Positions 49,444 through 59,065 of a stretch of DNA of 64,000 bases are shown in pieces (within the stretch, counting starts at the first letter, position 1; every line of letters starts with the position of its first letter). Both the position numbers and the translations under genes were made by a program. The notes under the pieces were generated by a model, which had not been told where the DNA came from, searched no databases, and saw only the letters and a list, made by a program, of their open reading frames with translations. The stretch is from Pseudomonas azotoformans (lineage in GTDB: Bacteria > Pseudomonadota > Gammaproteobacteria > Pseudomonadales > Pseudomonadaceae), in assembly GCF_001579805.1 (NCBI RefSeq), contig NZ_CP014546.1:4526001-4590000 (forward strand). Reading direction: 5' to 3'.

Positions 49444-52400
49444 ACCTGTCCGGACCTTTCATCCGCCGGCCGGTCGCGACCATGCTGTTGAGCCTGGCGA
49501 TCCTGTTGCTCGGCGGCGTGAGCTTCAACCTGCTGCCGGTGTCGCCGCTGCCGCAGATCGACTTCCCGGTGATCGTGGTGTCGGCCAGCTTGCCCGGCGC
49601 CAGCCCCGAGGTGATGGCATCCACGGTGGCGACACCGCTGGAGCGCTCGTTCGGCGCGATTGCCGGCATCACCACCATGAGCAGTTCGTCGAGCCAGGGC
49701 TCTACGCGGGTGATCCTGGCATTTGACTCCGACCGCGATATCAACGGCGCGGCGCGGGAAGTGCAGGCGGCGATCAATGCCTCGCGCAACCTGCTGCCCA
49801 GTGGTATGCGCAGCATGCCGACCTACAAGAAGATCAACCCGTCCCAGGCGCCGATCATGGTGCTGTCGCTGACCTCGGACGTGTTGCAGAAGGGCCAGTT
49901 GTACGATTTGGCCTCGACCATTCTGTCGCAGAGCCTGTCCCAGGTGCCCGGCGTCGGTGAAGTGCAGATCGGCGGCAGTTCCTTGCCGGCGGTGCGCATC
50001 GAACTCGAACCCAAGGCCCTCGACCAGTACGGCGTGGCCCTCGACGATGTGCGCAACACCATCGCCAACGCCAACCAGCGTCGGCCCAAGGGGTCCCTGG
50101 AAGACAGCCAGCGCAACTGGCAGATCCAGGCCAATGACCAGTTGGAAAAAGCCAAGGACTACGAGCCGCTGCTGATCCGCTACCAGAACGGCGCGGCCCT
50201 GCGCCTGGGCGATGTGGCCAAGATCAGTGACGGCGTGGAAGACCGCTACAACAGCGGTTTCTTCAATAACGAACCGGCGGTGCTGCTGGTGATCAACCGC
50301 CAGTCTGGCGCCAACATCATCGAAACTGTCCGGCAGATCAAGGCGCAGTTGCCGGCGTTGCAGGCAGTGCTGCCGTCCAGCGTCAAGCTGAGCCTGGCCA
50401 TGGACCGCTCGCCGGTGATCACCGCCACGTTGCACGAAGCCGAGATGACCTTGCTGATTGCCGTGGGCCTGGTGATCCTGGTGGTGTACCTGTTCTTGGG
50501 TAACTTCCGCGCTTCACTCATTCCTACGCTGGCGGTGCCGGTGTCACTGGTGGGCACCTTTGCGGTGATGTACCTGTATGGGTTCTCGCTGAACAACTTC
50601 TCGTTGATGGCGTTGATCCTGGCCACCGGGTTGGTGGTGGACGATGCCATCGTGGTGCTGGAGAACATTTCCCGGCATATCGACGAAGGCGTGCCGCCGA
50701 TGAAGGCGGCGTACCTGGGGGCCAAGGAAGTCGGCTTTACCTTGCTGTCAATGAACGTGTCGCTGGTGGCGGTGTTCCTGTCGATCCTGTTCATGGGCGG
50801 GATCGTCACCAACCTGTTCCGCGAGTTTTCCATCACCTTGTCGGCGGCGATCATTGTGTCGCTGATTGTTTCGCTGACCCTGACCCCGATGCTCTGTGCG
50901 CGCTGGCTCAAACCGCATGTGAAGGGCGAGATGACCGGGTTGCAGCGCTGGAGCCAGAAGGTCAACGACCGCATGGTGGCCGGCTACGCCACCAGCCTGG
51001 ACTGGGTATTGCGCCATCGGCGCCTGACCTTGCTCAGCCTGTTGCTGACCATCGGCATGAATGTGGCGTTGTACGTGGTGGTGCCGAAGACCTTCATGCC
51101 CCAGCAGGACACTGGCCAGTTGATCGGTTTTGTGCGCGGTGATGACGGCCTGTCGTTCAGCGTGATGCAGCCGAAGATGGAAACCTTCCGCAAAGCGGTG
51201 CTCAAGGACCCGGCGGTGCTTAGCGTGGCCGGTTTTATCGGCGGCAACAACGGCACCAACAACGCGGTGATGCTGGTGCGCCTTAAACCCATCAGCGAGC
51301 GCAAGATTTCCGCCCAGGCGGTGATCGAGCGCCTGCGCAAGGACGTGCCGCTGGTGCCCGGCGGGCGGTTGTTCCTGATGGCTGACCAGGACCTGCAATT
51401 CGGCGGCAGCCGCGACCAGACCAGCGCGCAGTATTCCTACATCCTGCAAAGCGGCGACCTGGCGGCCTTGCGCCTGTGGTACCCGAAAGTGGTGGCGGCC
51501 TTGCGCGAGCTGCCGCAACTCACCGCCATCGACGCCCGCGAAGGCCGGGGCGCGGCGCAGGTCACGCTGATTGTCGACCGCGACCAGGCCAAGCGCCTGG
51601 GCATCGACATGGACATGGTCACGGCGGTGCTCAACAACGCCTACAGCCAGCGGCAGATTTCCACCATCTACGACAGCCTCAACCAGTACCAGGTGGTGAT
51701 GGAGGTCAATCCAAAATACGCCCAGGACCCGATTACCCTCAATCAGATGCAGGTGATCACGGCCGATGGTGCGCGGGTGCCGTTGTCGACCATTGCCCAT
51801 TATGAGAACAGCCTGGCCGACGATCGCGTCAGCCACGAAGGCCAGTTCGCCTCGGAAAACATCGCCTTTGACATGGCGCCCGGCGTGACGGTGGAGCAGG
51901 GCACGGCCGCCATCGAACGGGCGATTGCCAAGGTTGGCCTGCCGGAAGACGTGATCGCCAAGATGGCCGGCACCGCGGATGCCTTCGCCGCCACGCAGAA
52001 GGGCCAGCCGTTCATGATCCTCGGCGCGCTGGTGGCGGTTTACCTGGTGCTGGGCATTCTGTATGAGAGCTACATTCACCCGCTGACCATCCTTTCTACC
52101 TTGCCGTCGGCCGGTGTCGGCGCGATGCTCGCGATCTACCTGACCGGGGGCGAGTTCAGCCTGATTTCCTTGCTGGGGCTGTTCCTGCTGATCGGCGTGG
52201 TGAAGAAAAACGCGATCCTGATGATCGACCTGGCCTTGCAGCTGGAGCGCCACGATGGCTTGGGCCCGCTGGAATCGATCCGCAGCGCCTGCCTGTTGCG
52301 TTTGCGCCCGATCCTGATGACCACGCTGGCCGCCATCCTCGGCGCCTTGCCGTTGCTGCTGGGCGCGGGCGATGGTGCGGAAATGCGCCGTCCCTTGGGC

Positions 52401-52547
52401 CTGACGATTATCGGCGGCCTGGTGTTCAGCCAGGTCCTGACCCTTTACACCACCCCGGTGGTCTACCTCTATCTCGACCGCGCGCGCCATCGCTTCAACA
52501 AATGGCGCGGCGTGCGTACCGATGCTGCCCTGGACACTGCGCTATGA
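49440..52547 (+). CDS. muxC: RND pump subunit MuxC
   Basis: 1035 residues, paralogous to Mux[26 protein letters not shown] at the start, [23 protein letters not shown] in TM4, and [22 protein letters not shown] near the end. In MdtBC pumps the two subunits act together, with the B type chiefly proton-moving and the C type binding drug; this is family knowledge. Four-base overlaps at both ends couple it to muxB and opmB. Confidence 0.95.
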   Translation: MNLSGPFIRRPVATMLLSLAILLLGGVSFNLLPVSPLPQIDFPVIVVSASLPGASPEVMASTVATPLERSFGAIAGITTMSSSSSQGSTRVILAFDSDRDINGAAREVQAAINASRNLLPSGMRSMPTYKKINPSQAPIMVLSLTSDVLQKGQLYDLASTILSQSLSQVPGVGEVQIGGSSLPAVRIELEPKALDQYGVALDDVRNTIANANQRRPKGSLEDSQRNWQIQANDQLEKAKDYEPLLIRYQNGAALRLGDVAKISDGVEDRYNSGFFNNEPAVLLVINRQSGANIIETVRQIKAQLPALQAVLPSSVKLSLAMDRSPVITATLHEAEMTLLIAVGLVILVVYLFLGNFRASLIPTLAVPVSLVGTFAVMYLYGFSLNNFSLMALILATGLVVDDAIVVLENISRHIDEGVPPMKAAYLGAKEVGFTLLSMNVSLVAVFLSILFMGGIVTNLFREFSITLSAAIIVSLIVSLTLTPMLCARWLKPHVKGEMTGLQRWSQKVNDRMVAGYATSLDWVLRHRRLTLLSLLLTIGMNVALYVVVPKTFMPQQDTGQLIGFVRGDDGLSFSVMQPKMETFRKAVLKDPAVLSVAGFIGGNNGTNNAVMLVRLKPISERKISAQAVIERLRKDVPLVPGGRLFLMADQDLQFGGSRDQTSAQYSYILQSGDLAALRLWYPKVVAALRELPQLTAIDAREGRGAAQVTLIVDRDQAKRLGIDMDMVTAVLNNAYSQRQISTIYDSLNQYQVVMEVNPKYAQDPITLNQMQVITADGARVPLSTIAHYENSLADDRVSHEGQFASENIAFDMAPGVTVEQGTAAIERAIAKVGLPEDVIAKMAGTADAFAATQKGQPFMILGALVAVYLVLGILYESYIHPLTILSTLPSAGVGAMLAIYLTGGEFSLISLLGLFLLIGVVKKNAILMIDLALQLERHDGLGPLESIRSACLLRLRPILMTTLAAILGALPLLLGAGDGAEMRRPLGLTIIGGLVFSQVLTLYTTPVVYLYLDRARHRFNKWRGVRTDAALDTAL

Positions 52548-54013
52548 CCGATTCAACCTTTGCCCGACTGGCCCTGTTCCGCGGCTCCCGTGTGGCGAGC
52601 CTAGTGCTGTGCGGCGTGCTGCTCAGCGCCTGTGCCGTCGGCCCCGACTACAAGCGCCCTGAAGTCATTGAACCGGCGCAATTCAAGGAAGCCCAGGGCT
52701 GGCGCCAGGCCACTCCCAGCGATTCCCTGGCCCGTGGCGCCTGGTGGGAGCTGTACGGCGACCGCCAGCTCAATGACCTGGTGGTGCGCCTGAACACGTC
52801 CAACCAAACCGTGGCCCAGGCCGAAGCGCGCTTTCGCCAGGCCCAGGCGCTGGTGCGCAGCTCCCGTGGGGCGTTTTACCCCACCGTTGACCTGAGCGCC
52901 GGGAAAACCCGCGCCAGCCAGGGTACCGGCAGCAGCAACGCGAGCCTGAGCAGTTCCAGCAGCGGTATCCGCGACACCCTCAATGCCCAGTTGGGCGTGA
53001 GTTGGGAAGCGGATATCTGGGGCAAATTGCGTCGGGGTCTGGAAGCCAACGAAGCCAGCGCTGAAGCCAGCTCGGCCGACTTGGCGGCGATGCGTCTGAG
53101 CCAGCAGTCCGAACTGGTGCAAAGCTACCTGCAACTGCGGGTCATGGATGAACAGACGCGCTTGCTGCAAGCCACGCTGGAAACCTATCAACGCTCCCTG
53201 CAAATGACCGAAAACCAGTACCGCGCCGGGGTTTCCGGCAAGGACGCCGTAGCCCAGGCACAAACCCAGCTCAAGACCACCCAGGCCAGCCTGATCGACC
53301 TGATCTGGCAGCGCGCCCAGCTGGAAAACGCGATTGCGGTGTTGATCGGCGAGGCGCCGGCCAACTTCAACCTGGCGGTGAGCAAGGACATCCCGGCACT
53401 GCCGCAGATTCCCGTGAGCCTGCCGTCGCAACTGCTGGAGCGCCGCCCGGACATCGCCTCGGCCGAACGCTCGGTGATCGCCGCCAATGCCAATATCGGC
53501 GTGGCCAAGGCCGCCTACTACCCGGACTTGAGCCTGAGCCTGGCCGGTGGTTACTCCAGCAGCACTTATGCCGACTGGATCAGCCTGCCGAACCGCTTCT
53601 GGTCGGTGGGGCCAAAACTGGCCATGACGCTGTTTGACGGCGGCCAGCGTTCGGCGGAAGTCGACCGCACCGTGGCCAGCTACGACGAGACCGTCGCCAA
53701 GTACCGCCAGACCGTGCTGGATGGGTTCCGTGAAGTGGAAAACTACATGGTGCAGCTCAAGGTGCTGGAAGACGAGGCGGTGGTGAGCAATGAAGCACTC
53801 GACGCCGCCCGTGAGTCGTTGCGCCTGACGCAGAACCAGTACAAGGCGGGTCTGATTGCCTACCTGGATGTGGTCACCACGCAAGCGACCGCACTGAGCA
53901 ACGAGCGCACGGTGTTGACCCTTTTGCAGACGCGCCTGGTGGCCAGTGTGCAATTGATCGCGGCATTGGGCGGTGGTTGGGACGGGCAGACACCGATTGC
54001 CGAGAAGGACTGA
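52544..54013 (+). CDS. opmB: Outer-membrane efflux lipoprotein OpmB
   Basis: 489 residues from ATG 52544, which overlaps the muxC stop as ATGA. A lipoprotein signal (SLVLCGVLLSACAVGPDYKRPEV, lipobox LSAC) starts a TolC/OprM-type channel with paired helical repeats (LVVRLNTSNQTVAQAEARFRQAQALVRSSRGAFYP, LLERRPDIASAERSVIAANANIGVAKAAYYPDLSL) and the NQYRAGVSGKDAVAQAQTQL turns. It completes a full tripartite pump with MuxABC. Confidence 0.95.
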   Translation: MTDSTFARLALFRGSRVASLVLCGVLLSACAVGPDYKRPEVIEPAQFKEAQGWRQATPSDSLARGAWWELYGDRQLNDLVVRLNTSNQTVAQAEARFRQAQALVRSSRGAFYPTVDLSAGKTRASQGTGSSNASLSSSSSGIRDTLNAQLGVSWEADIWGKLRRGLEANEASAEASSADLAAMRLSQQSELVQSYLQLRVMDEQTRLLQATLETYQRSLQMTENQYRAGVSGKDAVAQAQTQLKTTQASLIDLIWQRAQLENAIAVLIGEAPANFNLAVSKDIPALPQIPVSLPSQLLERRPDIASAERSVIAANANIGVAKAAYYPDLSLSLAGGYSSSTYADWISLPNRFWSVGPKLAMTLFDGGQRSAEVDRTVASYDETVAKYRQTVLDGFREVENYMVQLKVLEDEAVVSNEALDAARESLRLTQNQYKAGLIAYLDVVTTQATALSNERTVLTLLQTRLVASVQLIAALGGGWDGQTPIAEKD

Positions 54014-54032
54014 TTTTGGCGGGATGTGCAGC

Positions 54033-54085
54033 CAGTTGATTGACGTCAAAATGCCACTAATGGCCCTCTGATAATTAATCAACTG
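54033..54085. repeat. Inverted repeat CAGTTGATT...AATCAACTG after opmB
   Basis: Perfect 9-bp arms (54033-54041 and 54077-54085) enclose 35 bases, between the opmB stop and the MHYT gene. It could be an operator for the downstream gene or part of the operon end; it has no T tract. The AT-rich stretch around 54070 (ATAATTAATCAA) may hold the promoter of the downstream gene. Confidence 0.35.
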
Positions 54086-54165
54086 CTCAAGAATTATTCT
54101 CGCTACAATCGCCCGCTTTGCCACCTGGCACGGGCTTCTCACGCCCGCTGCGCACGAGAAGTCCC

Positions 54166-56262
54166 ATGCTCATCGGTAGTTATTCACCCTCGCTGGTCGT
54201 GATCTCGCTGTTTGTCGCGATCCTCGCTTCCTACACCGCTTTGGACCTTTCCGGTCGCATTGCTACCGCCAAAGGCCGTGCCGTTTATTTGTGGATCGCC
54301 GGCGGCGCCATGGCGATGGGCGTGGGGGTGTGGTCGATGCACTTCATCGGCATGCTGGCGCTGCGCTTGCCGTTTGCCCTGGGATTCGATCTGGGCATCA
54401 CGGCGCTGTCGTTGTTGATCGCGGTGTTGTCCAGCGGCTTTGCCTTGTGGCTGATCAGCCAGCCGCGTTTGCCCGCCTGGCAACTGGGGTTTGGCGCGCT
54501 GGTCATGGGCACCGGCATCGCGTGCATGCATTACACCGGCATGGCCGCCATGCGTATGACCCCAGGCATCGACTATGACCCCACCTTGTTTGGCGCGTCG
54601 TTGCTGATCGCGGTGGTCGCGTCTGGCGCTGCGCTGTGGATCGCCCACAATCTGCGCCGTAACACCCCGTACGTGCGCCTTTTACGGGGGGGCGCAGCGG
54701 TGGTGATGGGCTTTGCCATCGTCGGCATGCATTACACCGGCATGGCCGCCGCACGTTTTGCCGATGAGAGTTTCTGCGGCGCAGCACTGAACGGCTTGAG
54801 CGGCAAGGGCCTGGATAACCTGGTATTGGTCACGACCCTGGCGGTACTGGCTATCGCCTTGCTCACCTCGTTGCTCGACGCACGCCTGGAAGCACGTACG
54901 GCGGTGCTGGCCGATTCCCTCACCCAAGCCAACCAGGAACTGACCCATCTGGCCCTGCACGACATGCTCACCGGCCTGCCCAACCGTACGTTGCTTGCGG
55001 ACCGCATTCAGCAAGCCATGCAGGCCGTAAAAGAGCAGGGCGGTTGCTTCGCGCTGATGTTTATCGACCTCGATGGCTTCAAGCCCGTCAACGATGCGTT
55101 TGGTCACCACATGGGTGACCAGTTGCTGCGCGAAGTAGGCCTACGCCTGCGCGAAGATTTGCGCAGCCAGGACACCTTGGCGCGCATCGGCGGCGACGAG
55201 TTTGTGTTGCTGGTGCAACTGACCCAGCCGGACGATGCCCTGGGCCTTGCCGAACGCCAGGTGATCCTGATCAACCGCGCCTTCCAGGTGGCCGAGCATG
55301 AGTTGAAGATCTCCGCCAGTGTCGGCATCGCGATGTTCCCGGGCAACGGCAACAACCCCCAGGAACTGTTGATGAACGCCGACGCCGCGATGTACCACGC
55401 CAAGGGTATGGGCAAGAATGGCTACAGCTTCTTTGACGTGTCGATGAACACCAACGCACGCAAGCAATTGCAGCTGTTGCAGGACTTGCGCAATGCTGTG
55501 GAACAGGAGCAATTTCGCCTCTACTACCAGCCCAAGTTCGACGCCGTCAGCGGCATCCCGGTCGGCGCCGAAGCCTTGCTACGCTGGGAACACCCGCAGC
55601 AGGGGTTGCTGCTGCCGGCGACGTTTATCGAACTGGCGGAAAAAACCGGGTTGATCATTCCCATCGGCGAATGGGTACTCAACGAAGCCTGCCGCCAGAT
55701 GAGCCTGTGGTACGTTCAGGGCTACGAAGATTGGCGCATTGCGGTAAACCTGTCGGCCTTGCAGTTCTGCCACGCCGGGCTGGTCAAGAGCGTGGCGGCG
55801 GCGCTTGAGCGGCACCAATTGCCGGCCAACAGCCTGACCCTGGAAATCACCGAAACCACAGCCATGAGCGACGCCGACGCGAGCATGACGGTGTTGCAGC
55901 AGCTGTCGGACATGGGCGTCGACTTGTCCATCGACGACTTCGGCACCGGCTACTCCAGCCTGATGTACCTCAAGCGCCTGCCGGCCAACGAGCTGAAGAT
56001 CGACCGGGGCTTTGTGCGTGACCTGGAACACGACAGCGACGACGCAGCCATCGTCTCGGCCATCGTCGCCCTTGGCCAGGCCTTGGGATTACGGATTGTT
56101 GCCGAGGGTGTCGAGACGGATGTGCAGCAGAATTTCCTGACACGGCTTGGGTGCAATTCCCTTCAGGGTTACCTGCTGGGTCACCCGTTGCCGGCGGAAG
56201 GCTTTATGGCGGATATCCAACGCGCCGAAGAGGCCGTTGCGCCTGACAAAAGCCGTGCGTGA
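54166..56262 (+). CDS. MHYT-GGDEF-EAL cyclic-di-GMP protein (MucR-like)
   Basis: 698 residues from ATG 54166. The N-terminal MHYT sensor has seven or so membrane segments with the repeated motifs MHFIGM, MHYTGM and MHYTGM, thought to bind metal and sense O2, CO or NO. A GGDEF domain follows (LTGLPNRTLLADRI, RIGGDEFVLL intact), then an EAL domain (GAEALLRWEHP, NLSALQF, EITETTAM, IDDFGTGYSSL, LKIDRGFV) with the metal-binding acidic residues present. Both activities, synthesis and breakdown of c-di-GMP, look possible. The domain order and intact GGDEF match MucR of P. aeruginosa, which links c-di-GMP to alginate; equivalence is likely but not proven. Confidence 0.92.
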   Translation: MLIGSYSPSLVVISLFVAILASYTALDLSGRIATAKGRAVYLWIAGGAMAMGVGVWSMHFIGMLALRLPFALGFDLGITALSLLIAVLSSGFALWLISQPRLPAWQLGFGALVMGTGIACMHYTGMAAMRMTPGIDYDPTLFGASLLIAVVASGAALWIAHNLRRNTPYVRLLRGGAAVVMGFAIVGMHYTGMAAARFADESFCGAALNGLSGKGLDNLVLVTTLAVLAIALLTSLLDARLEARTAVLADSLTQANQELTHLALHDMLTGLPNRTLLADRIQQAMQAVKEQGGCFALMFIDLDGFKPVNDAFGHHMGDQLLREVGLRLREDLRSQDTLARIGGDEFVLLVQLTQPDDALGLAERQVILINRAFQVAEHELKISASVGIAMFPGNGNNPQELLMNADAAMYHAKGMGKNGYSFFDVSMNTNARKQLQLLQDLRNAVEQEQFRLYYQPKFDAVSGIPVGAEALLRWEHPQQGLLLPATFIELAEKTGLIIPIGEWVLNEACRQMSLWYVQGYEDWRIAVNLSALQFCHAGLVKSVAAALERHQLPANSLTLEITETTAMSDADASMTVLQQLSDMGVDLSIDDFGTGYSSLMYLKRLPANELKIDRGFVRDLEHDSDDAAIVSAIVALGQALGLRIVAEGVETDVQQNFLTRLGCNSLQGYLLGHPLPAEGFMADIQRAEEAVAPDKSRA

Positions 56263-56316
56263 CAGGTATTCTTGGATCCAACCCTAAACATCAGGTTGAA
56301 TCAGGAGACCGCACGC

Positions 56317-57063
56317 ATGGACAAAGTCGTCATCATCACCGGGGGCAGTCGTGGGATTGGCGCCGAGACGGCCTTGCTGGCCGCTCGCCAGGGCTATCGT
56401 ATCTGCATCAACTACCAGTCCGACGAAGCGGCGGCCCACCGCGTGCTCGAACAGGTGCGTGCACTGGGCGCCCAGGCCATTGCCGTGCGGGCGGATGTGA
56501 GTATCGAGGACGAAGTGATCGCGCTGTTCCACCGGGTGGACGCCGAACTGGGTCGTGTCACCGCACTGGTCAACAATGCGGGCACGGTGGGGCACAAGTC
56601 TCGCGTTGACGAGATGTCCGAATTCCGCATCCTGAAAATCATCAAGACCAACGTGCTCGGCCCGATCCTGTGTGCCAAGCATGCGGTGCTGCGTATGTCG
56701 CCCAAGCATGGCGGGCAGGGCGGCAGTATCGTCAACGTATCGTCGGTGGCCGCGCGCCTGGGGTCACCGGGTGAGTATGTCGACTATGCCGCGTCCAAAG
56801 GCGCACTCGACACCTTCACCATTGGGTTGTCGAAAGAGGTGGCGGGTGAAGGCATTCGCGTCAATGCGGTGCGCCCTGGTTATATCTTCACCGACTTCCA
56901 TGCCTTGAGCGGCGACCCGGACCGGGTCAGCAAGTTGGAGTCCGGTATTCCCATGGCCCGTGGCGGGCGCCCGGATGAGGTGGCAGAGGCGATTATCTGG
57001 CTGCTGTCGGATAAGGCTTCGTACGCGACCGGGACGTTCCTCGATCTGGGTGGTGGGCGTTGA
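56317..57063 (+). CDS. Short-chain dehydrogenase/reductase
   Basis: 248 residues from ATG 56317, preceded by AGGAG. Classical SDR: cofactor motif TGGSRGIGAE, an acidic/basic pair pattern at the end of the second strand (CINYQS) suggesting NADP, NNAG at the active-site helix, serine in VNVSSVAARLG, and YAASK as the catalytic tyrosine and lysine. The C-terminal ATGTFLDLGGGR is typical of the FabG/glucose-dehydrogenase-like group. The substrate is unknown. It ends 12 bases before the convergent unknown gene. Confidence 0.9.
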   Translation: MDKVVIITGGSRGIGAETALLAARQGYRICINYQSDEAAAHRVLEQVRALGAQAIAVRADVSIEDEVIALFHRVDAELGRVTALVNNAGTVGHKSRVDEMSEFRILKIIKTNVLGPILCAKHAVLRMSPKHGGQGGSIVNVSSVAARLGSPGEYVDYAASKGALDTFTIGLSKEVAGEGIRVNAVRPGYIFTDFHALSGDPDRVSKLESGIPMARGGRPDEVAEAIIWLLSDKASYATGTFLDLGGGR

Positions 57064-57074
57064 GCATCCACTTT

Positions 57075-57539
57075 TCAGGTCCGTAGATGGCGCAGCGCTG
57101 CGTATCCTTTGCGGGAAAATGCCTGGAGCTGGCTGGCTTCAGAATTGTCGTGCGTGCTGTAGCTATTACAGCAGAACCCGTCGATCTGTCCGTTACGACT
57201 ATGGCTGGCATTCAAGTGACGGTCGTCCAGGTTGTCCAGAAAACGCAATACCTTGTCCAGGTCGTAGGCCGCATTGGCCCTGGCGGCCGGTTCCGGGTTG
57301 GCGGTGGTCCAGTCACCGACCTGCATCTTCAGCTCATCCAGTACGTGGTAATGATCGCGGTTATCGAGAAACTGCTGCAGTACAGGGCTTTGCTCGATGA
57401 TCCTGTCTGCCGATCGATGATCGCCAGCGGGGCGGCCCATGGGGCCTGTCATCTCGCGCACTTGTTGTTGTTCGGCTGCACGCATGTAGTGGGGTGGAAC
57501 AGGTAGCTGTCCAGGAGTGGTAGAGGCGGGCATGTGCAT
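57075..57539 (-). CDS. Unknown 154-residue soluble protein
   Basis: ATG 57539 is preceded by TGGAG at eight bases. It has no signal peptide or membrane segment. The N-terminal 30 residues are rich in Pro, Gln and Met (like disordered export leaders); then comes a helical region (SPVLQQFLDNRDHYHVLDELKMQV) and a C-terminal block DLDKVLRFLDNLDDRHLN...NGQIDGF with an EF-hand-like acidic spacing, ending in QAFSRKGYAALRHL. The disordered start and helical body are reminiscent of type III secreted proteins of Pseudomonas, but no motif proves this. I do not recognise the family with confidence. Confidence 0.65.
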   Translation of the reverse strand: MHMPASTTPGQLPVPPHYMRAAEQQQVREMTGPMGRPAGDHRSADRIIEQSPVLQQFLDNRDHYHVLDELKMQVGDWTTANPEPAARANAAYDLDKVLRFLDNLDDRHLNASHSRNGQIDGFCCNSYSTHDNSEASQLQAFSRKGYAALRHLRT

Positions 57540-57630
57540 AAGAAATCTCCAGGCAGAATTCGGTAAGGCGCATGTTCAGGCGTGATGCATGCGCTTTTTT
57601 ATGTGGCGCCTGGTGGCGTGGGGTTCCGGC

Positions 57631-59040
57631 TCAAAACGACCGAACAATGCGCCCCAATGTTTCCATGGCTTTCTCCGACGCCTCAGTCCACGGGCTGCCG
57701 TAGTTCAAGCGAATGCAGTTCCGAAAGCGCTGGGTGGCCGAGAAGATCGGCCCCGGCGCGATGCTGATGCCTTGCGCCAACGCCATCTGGAACAACTTCA
57801 ACGAATCCGTCTGCTCCGGCAGTTCCAGCCACAGGAAATACCCGCCGGCGGGTTGGCTGACCCGCGTCTGCGCAGGGAAATAGCGGGCGATAGCGGCCAG
57901 CATGGCGCTTTGCTGCTCCTCCAGGGCATAGCGCAGTTTGCGCAGGTGCCGGTCATAGCCGCCGTGCTGCAAGTAATCGGCAATCGCCGCCTGGGCCGGC
58001 ATTGACGGGCAGAGCGAGGTCATCAGCTTCAGGCGTTCAACCTTCTGCGCAAAACGTCCGGCCGCCACCCAACCCACGCGATAGCCGGGGGCCAAGCTTT
58101 TGGCGAAGGAGCCGCAATGCATCACCAGGCCTTCGGTATCGAACGCCTTGGCGGGCTTCGGCGCCTGTTGGCCGTAATACAGCTCGGCGTACACATCGTC
58201 TTCGATCAGCGGCACCTGATGGCCGCGTAGTAGTTCGACCAGGGCCTGTTTCTTGGCTTCCGGCAGGGTCGCGCCCATGGGGTTCTGGAAGCTGGTCATG
58301 GTCCAGCAGGCCTTGATCGGGTAGCGCTCCAGGGTTTGCGCGAGGGCGTTGAGGTCGATGCCGTCGCGTGGGTGCACGGGGATTTCCACGGCCTTGAGTT
58401 TCAAGCGCTCCAGCACTTGCAGGCAGGCGTAGAACGCTGGGGCTTCGATGGCCACCAGGTCACCCGGTTCGGTGACGGCTTGCAGGCACAGGTTCAACGC
58501 TTCCAAGGCGCCGTTGGTGATCAGCAGTTCTTCCATGGGTAGCATCAGGCCGCCGACCATGTAGCGCAGGGCGATCTGCCGACGCAGTTGCGGGTTGCCC
58601 GGCGACATGTCGGTGACCACCAGGCGCGGGTCCATTTCGCGGCTGGCGCTGGCCAGGGAGCGGGCCAGGCGCGGTAGCGGGAACAGCATGGGGCTGGGGA
58701 ACGCCGAGCCGAACGGTACGGTGTTCGGGTCTTTGATCGAGTCGAGTACCGAGAACACCAGTTCGCTCACGTCGACTTCGGTGGACTCGTGCACCTGCTC
58801 GCTCACCACCGGCTCGGAAAACGGACTGGGCGCATGGGTGTTGACGAAGTAACCCGAACGCGGCCGCGCGCGAATCAGGCCACGGCGCTCCAGCAGGTAG
58901 TAGGCCTGGAATACCGTGGACGGGCTGACGCCGTAGGTCTGGCTGGCATAGCGCACCGAGGGCACGCGTTGGCCGGGGCCGAGGACGCCGGAGCGGATCA
59001 GTTCTGCAATGTCGTCGGCGAATTTTTCGTAGCGTTTCAT
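57631..59040 (-). CDS. MocR/PdxR-type GntR regulator with aminotransferase domain
   Basis: 469 residues. An N-terminal GntR winged helix (YEKFADDIAELIRSGVLGPGQRVPSVRYASQTYGVSPSTVFQAYYLLERRGLI) is fused by a linker to a fold-type I aminotransferase-like domain: NGALEALNLCLQAV, CWTMTSFQNPMGATLPEAKK, LIEDDVYAELYYG and the PLP lysine in CGSFAKSLAPGYRVGW. Such regulators bind PLP and an amino compound to control nearby metabolic genes. No divergent target is next to it; the closest upstream gene on this strand is ccoG, 25 bases away. Confidence 0.92.
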   Translation of the reverse strand: MKRYEKFADDIAELIRSGVLGPGQRVPSVRYASQTYGVSPSTVFQAYYLLERRGLIRARPRSGYFVNTHAPSPFSEPVVSEQVHESTEVDVSELVFSVLDSIKDPNTVPFGSAFPSPMLFPLPRLARSLASASREMDPRLVVTDMSPGNPQLRRQIALRYMVGGLMLPMEELLITNGALEALNLCLQAVTEPGDLVAIEAPAFYACLQVLERLKLKAVEIPVHPRDGIDLNALAQTLERYPIKACWTMTSFQNPMGATLPEAKKQALVELLRGHQVPLIEDDVYAELYYGQQAPKPAKAFDTEGLVMHCGSFAKSLAPGYRVGWVAAGRFAQKVERLKLMTSLCPSMPAQAAIADYLQHGGYDRHLRKLRYALEEQQSAMLAAIARYFPAQTRVSQPAGGYFLWLELPEQTDSLKLFQMALAQGISIAPGPIFSATQRFRNCIRLNYGSPWTEASEKAMETLGRIVRSF

Positions 59041-59065
59041 GGGGGCTCAGTCAGTGTGAGTGTTT

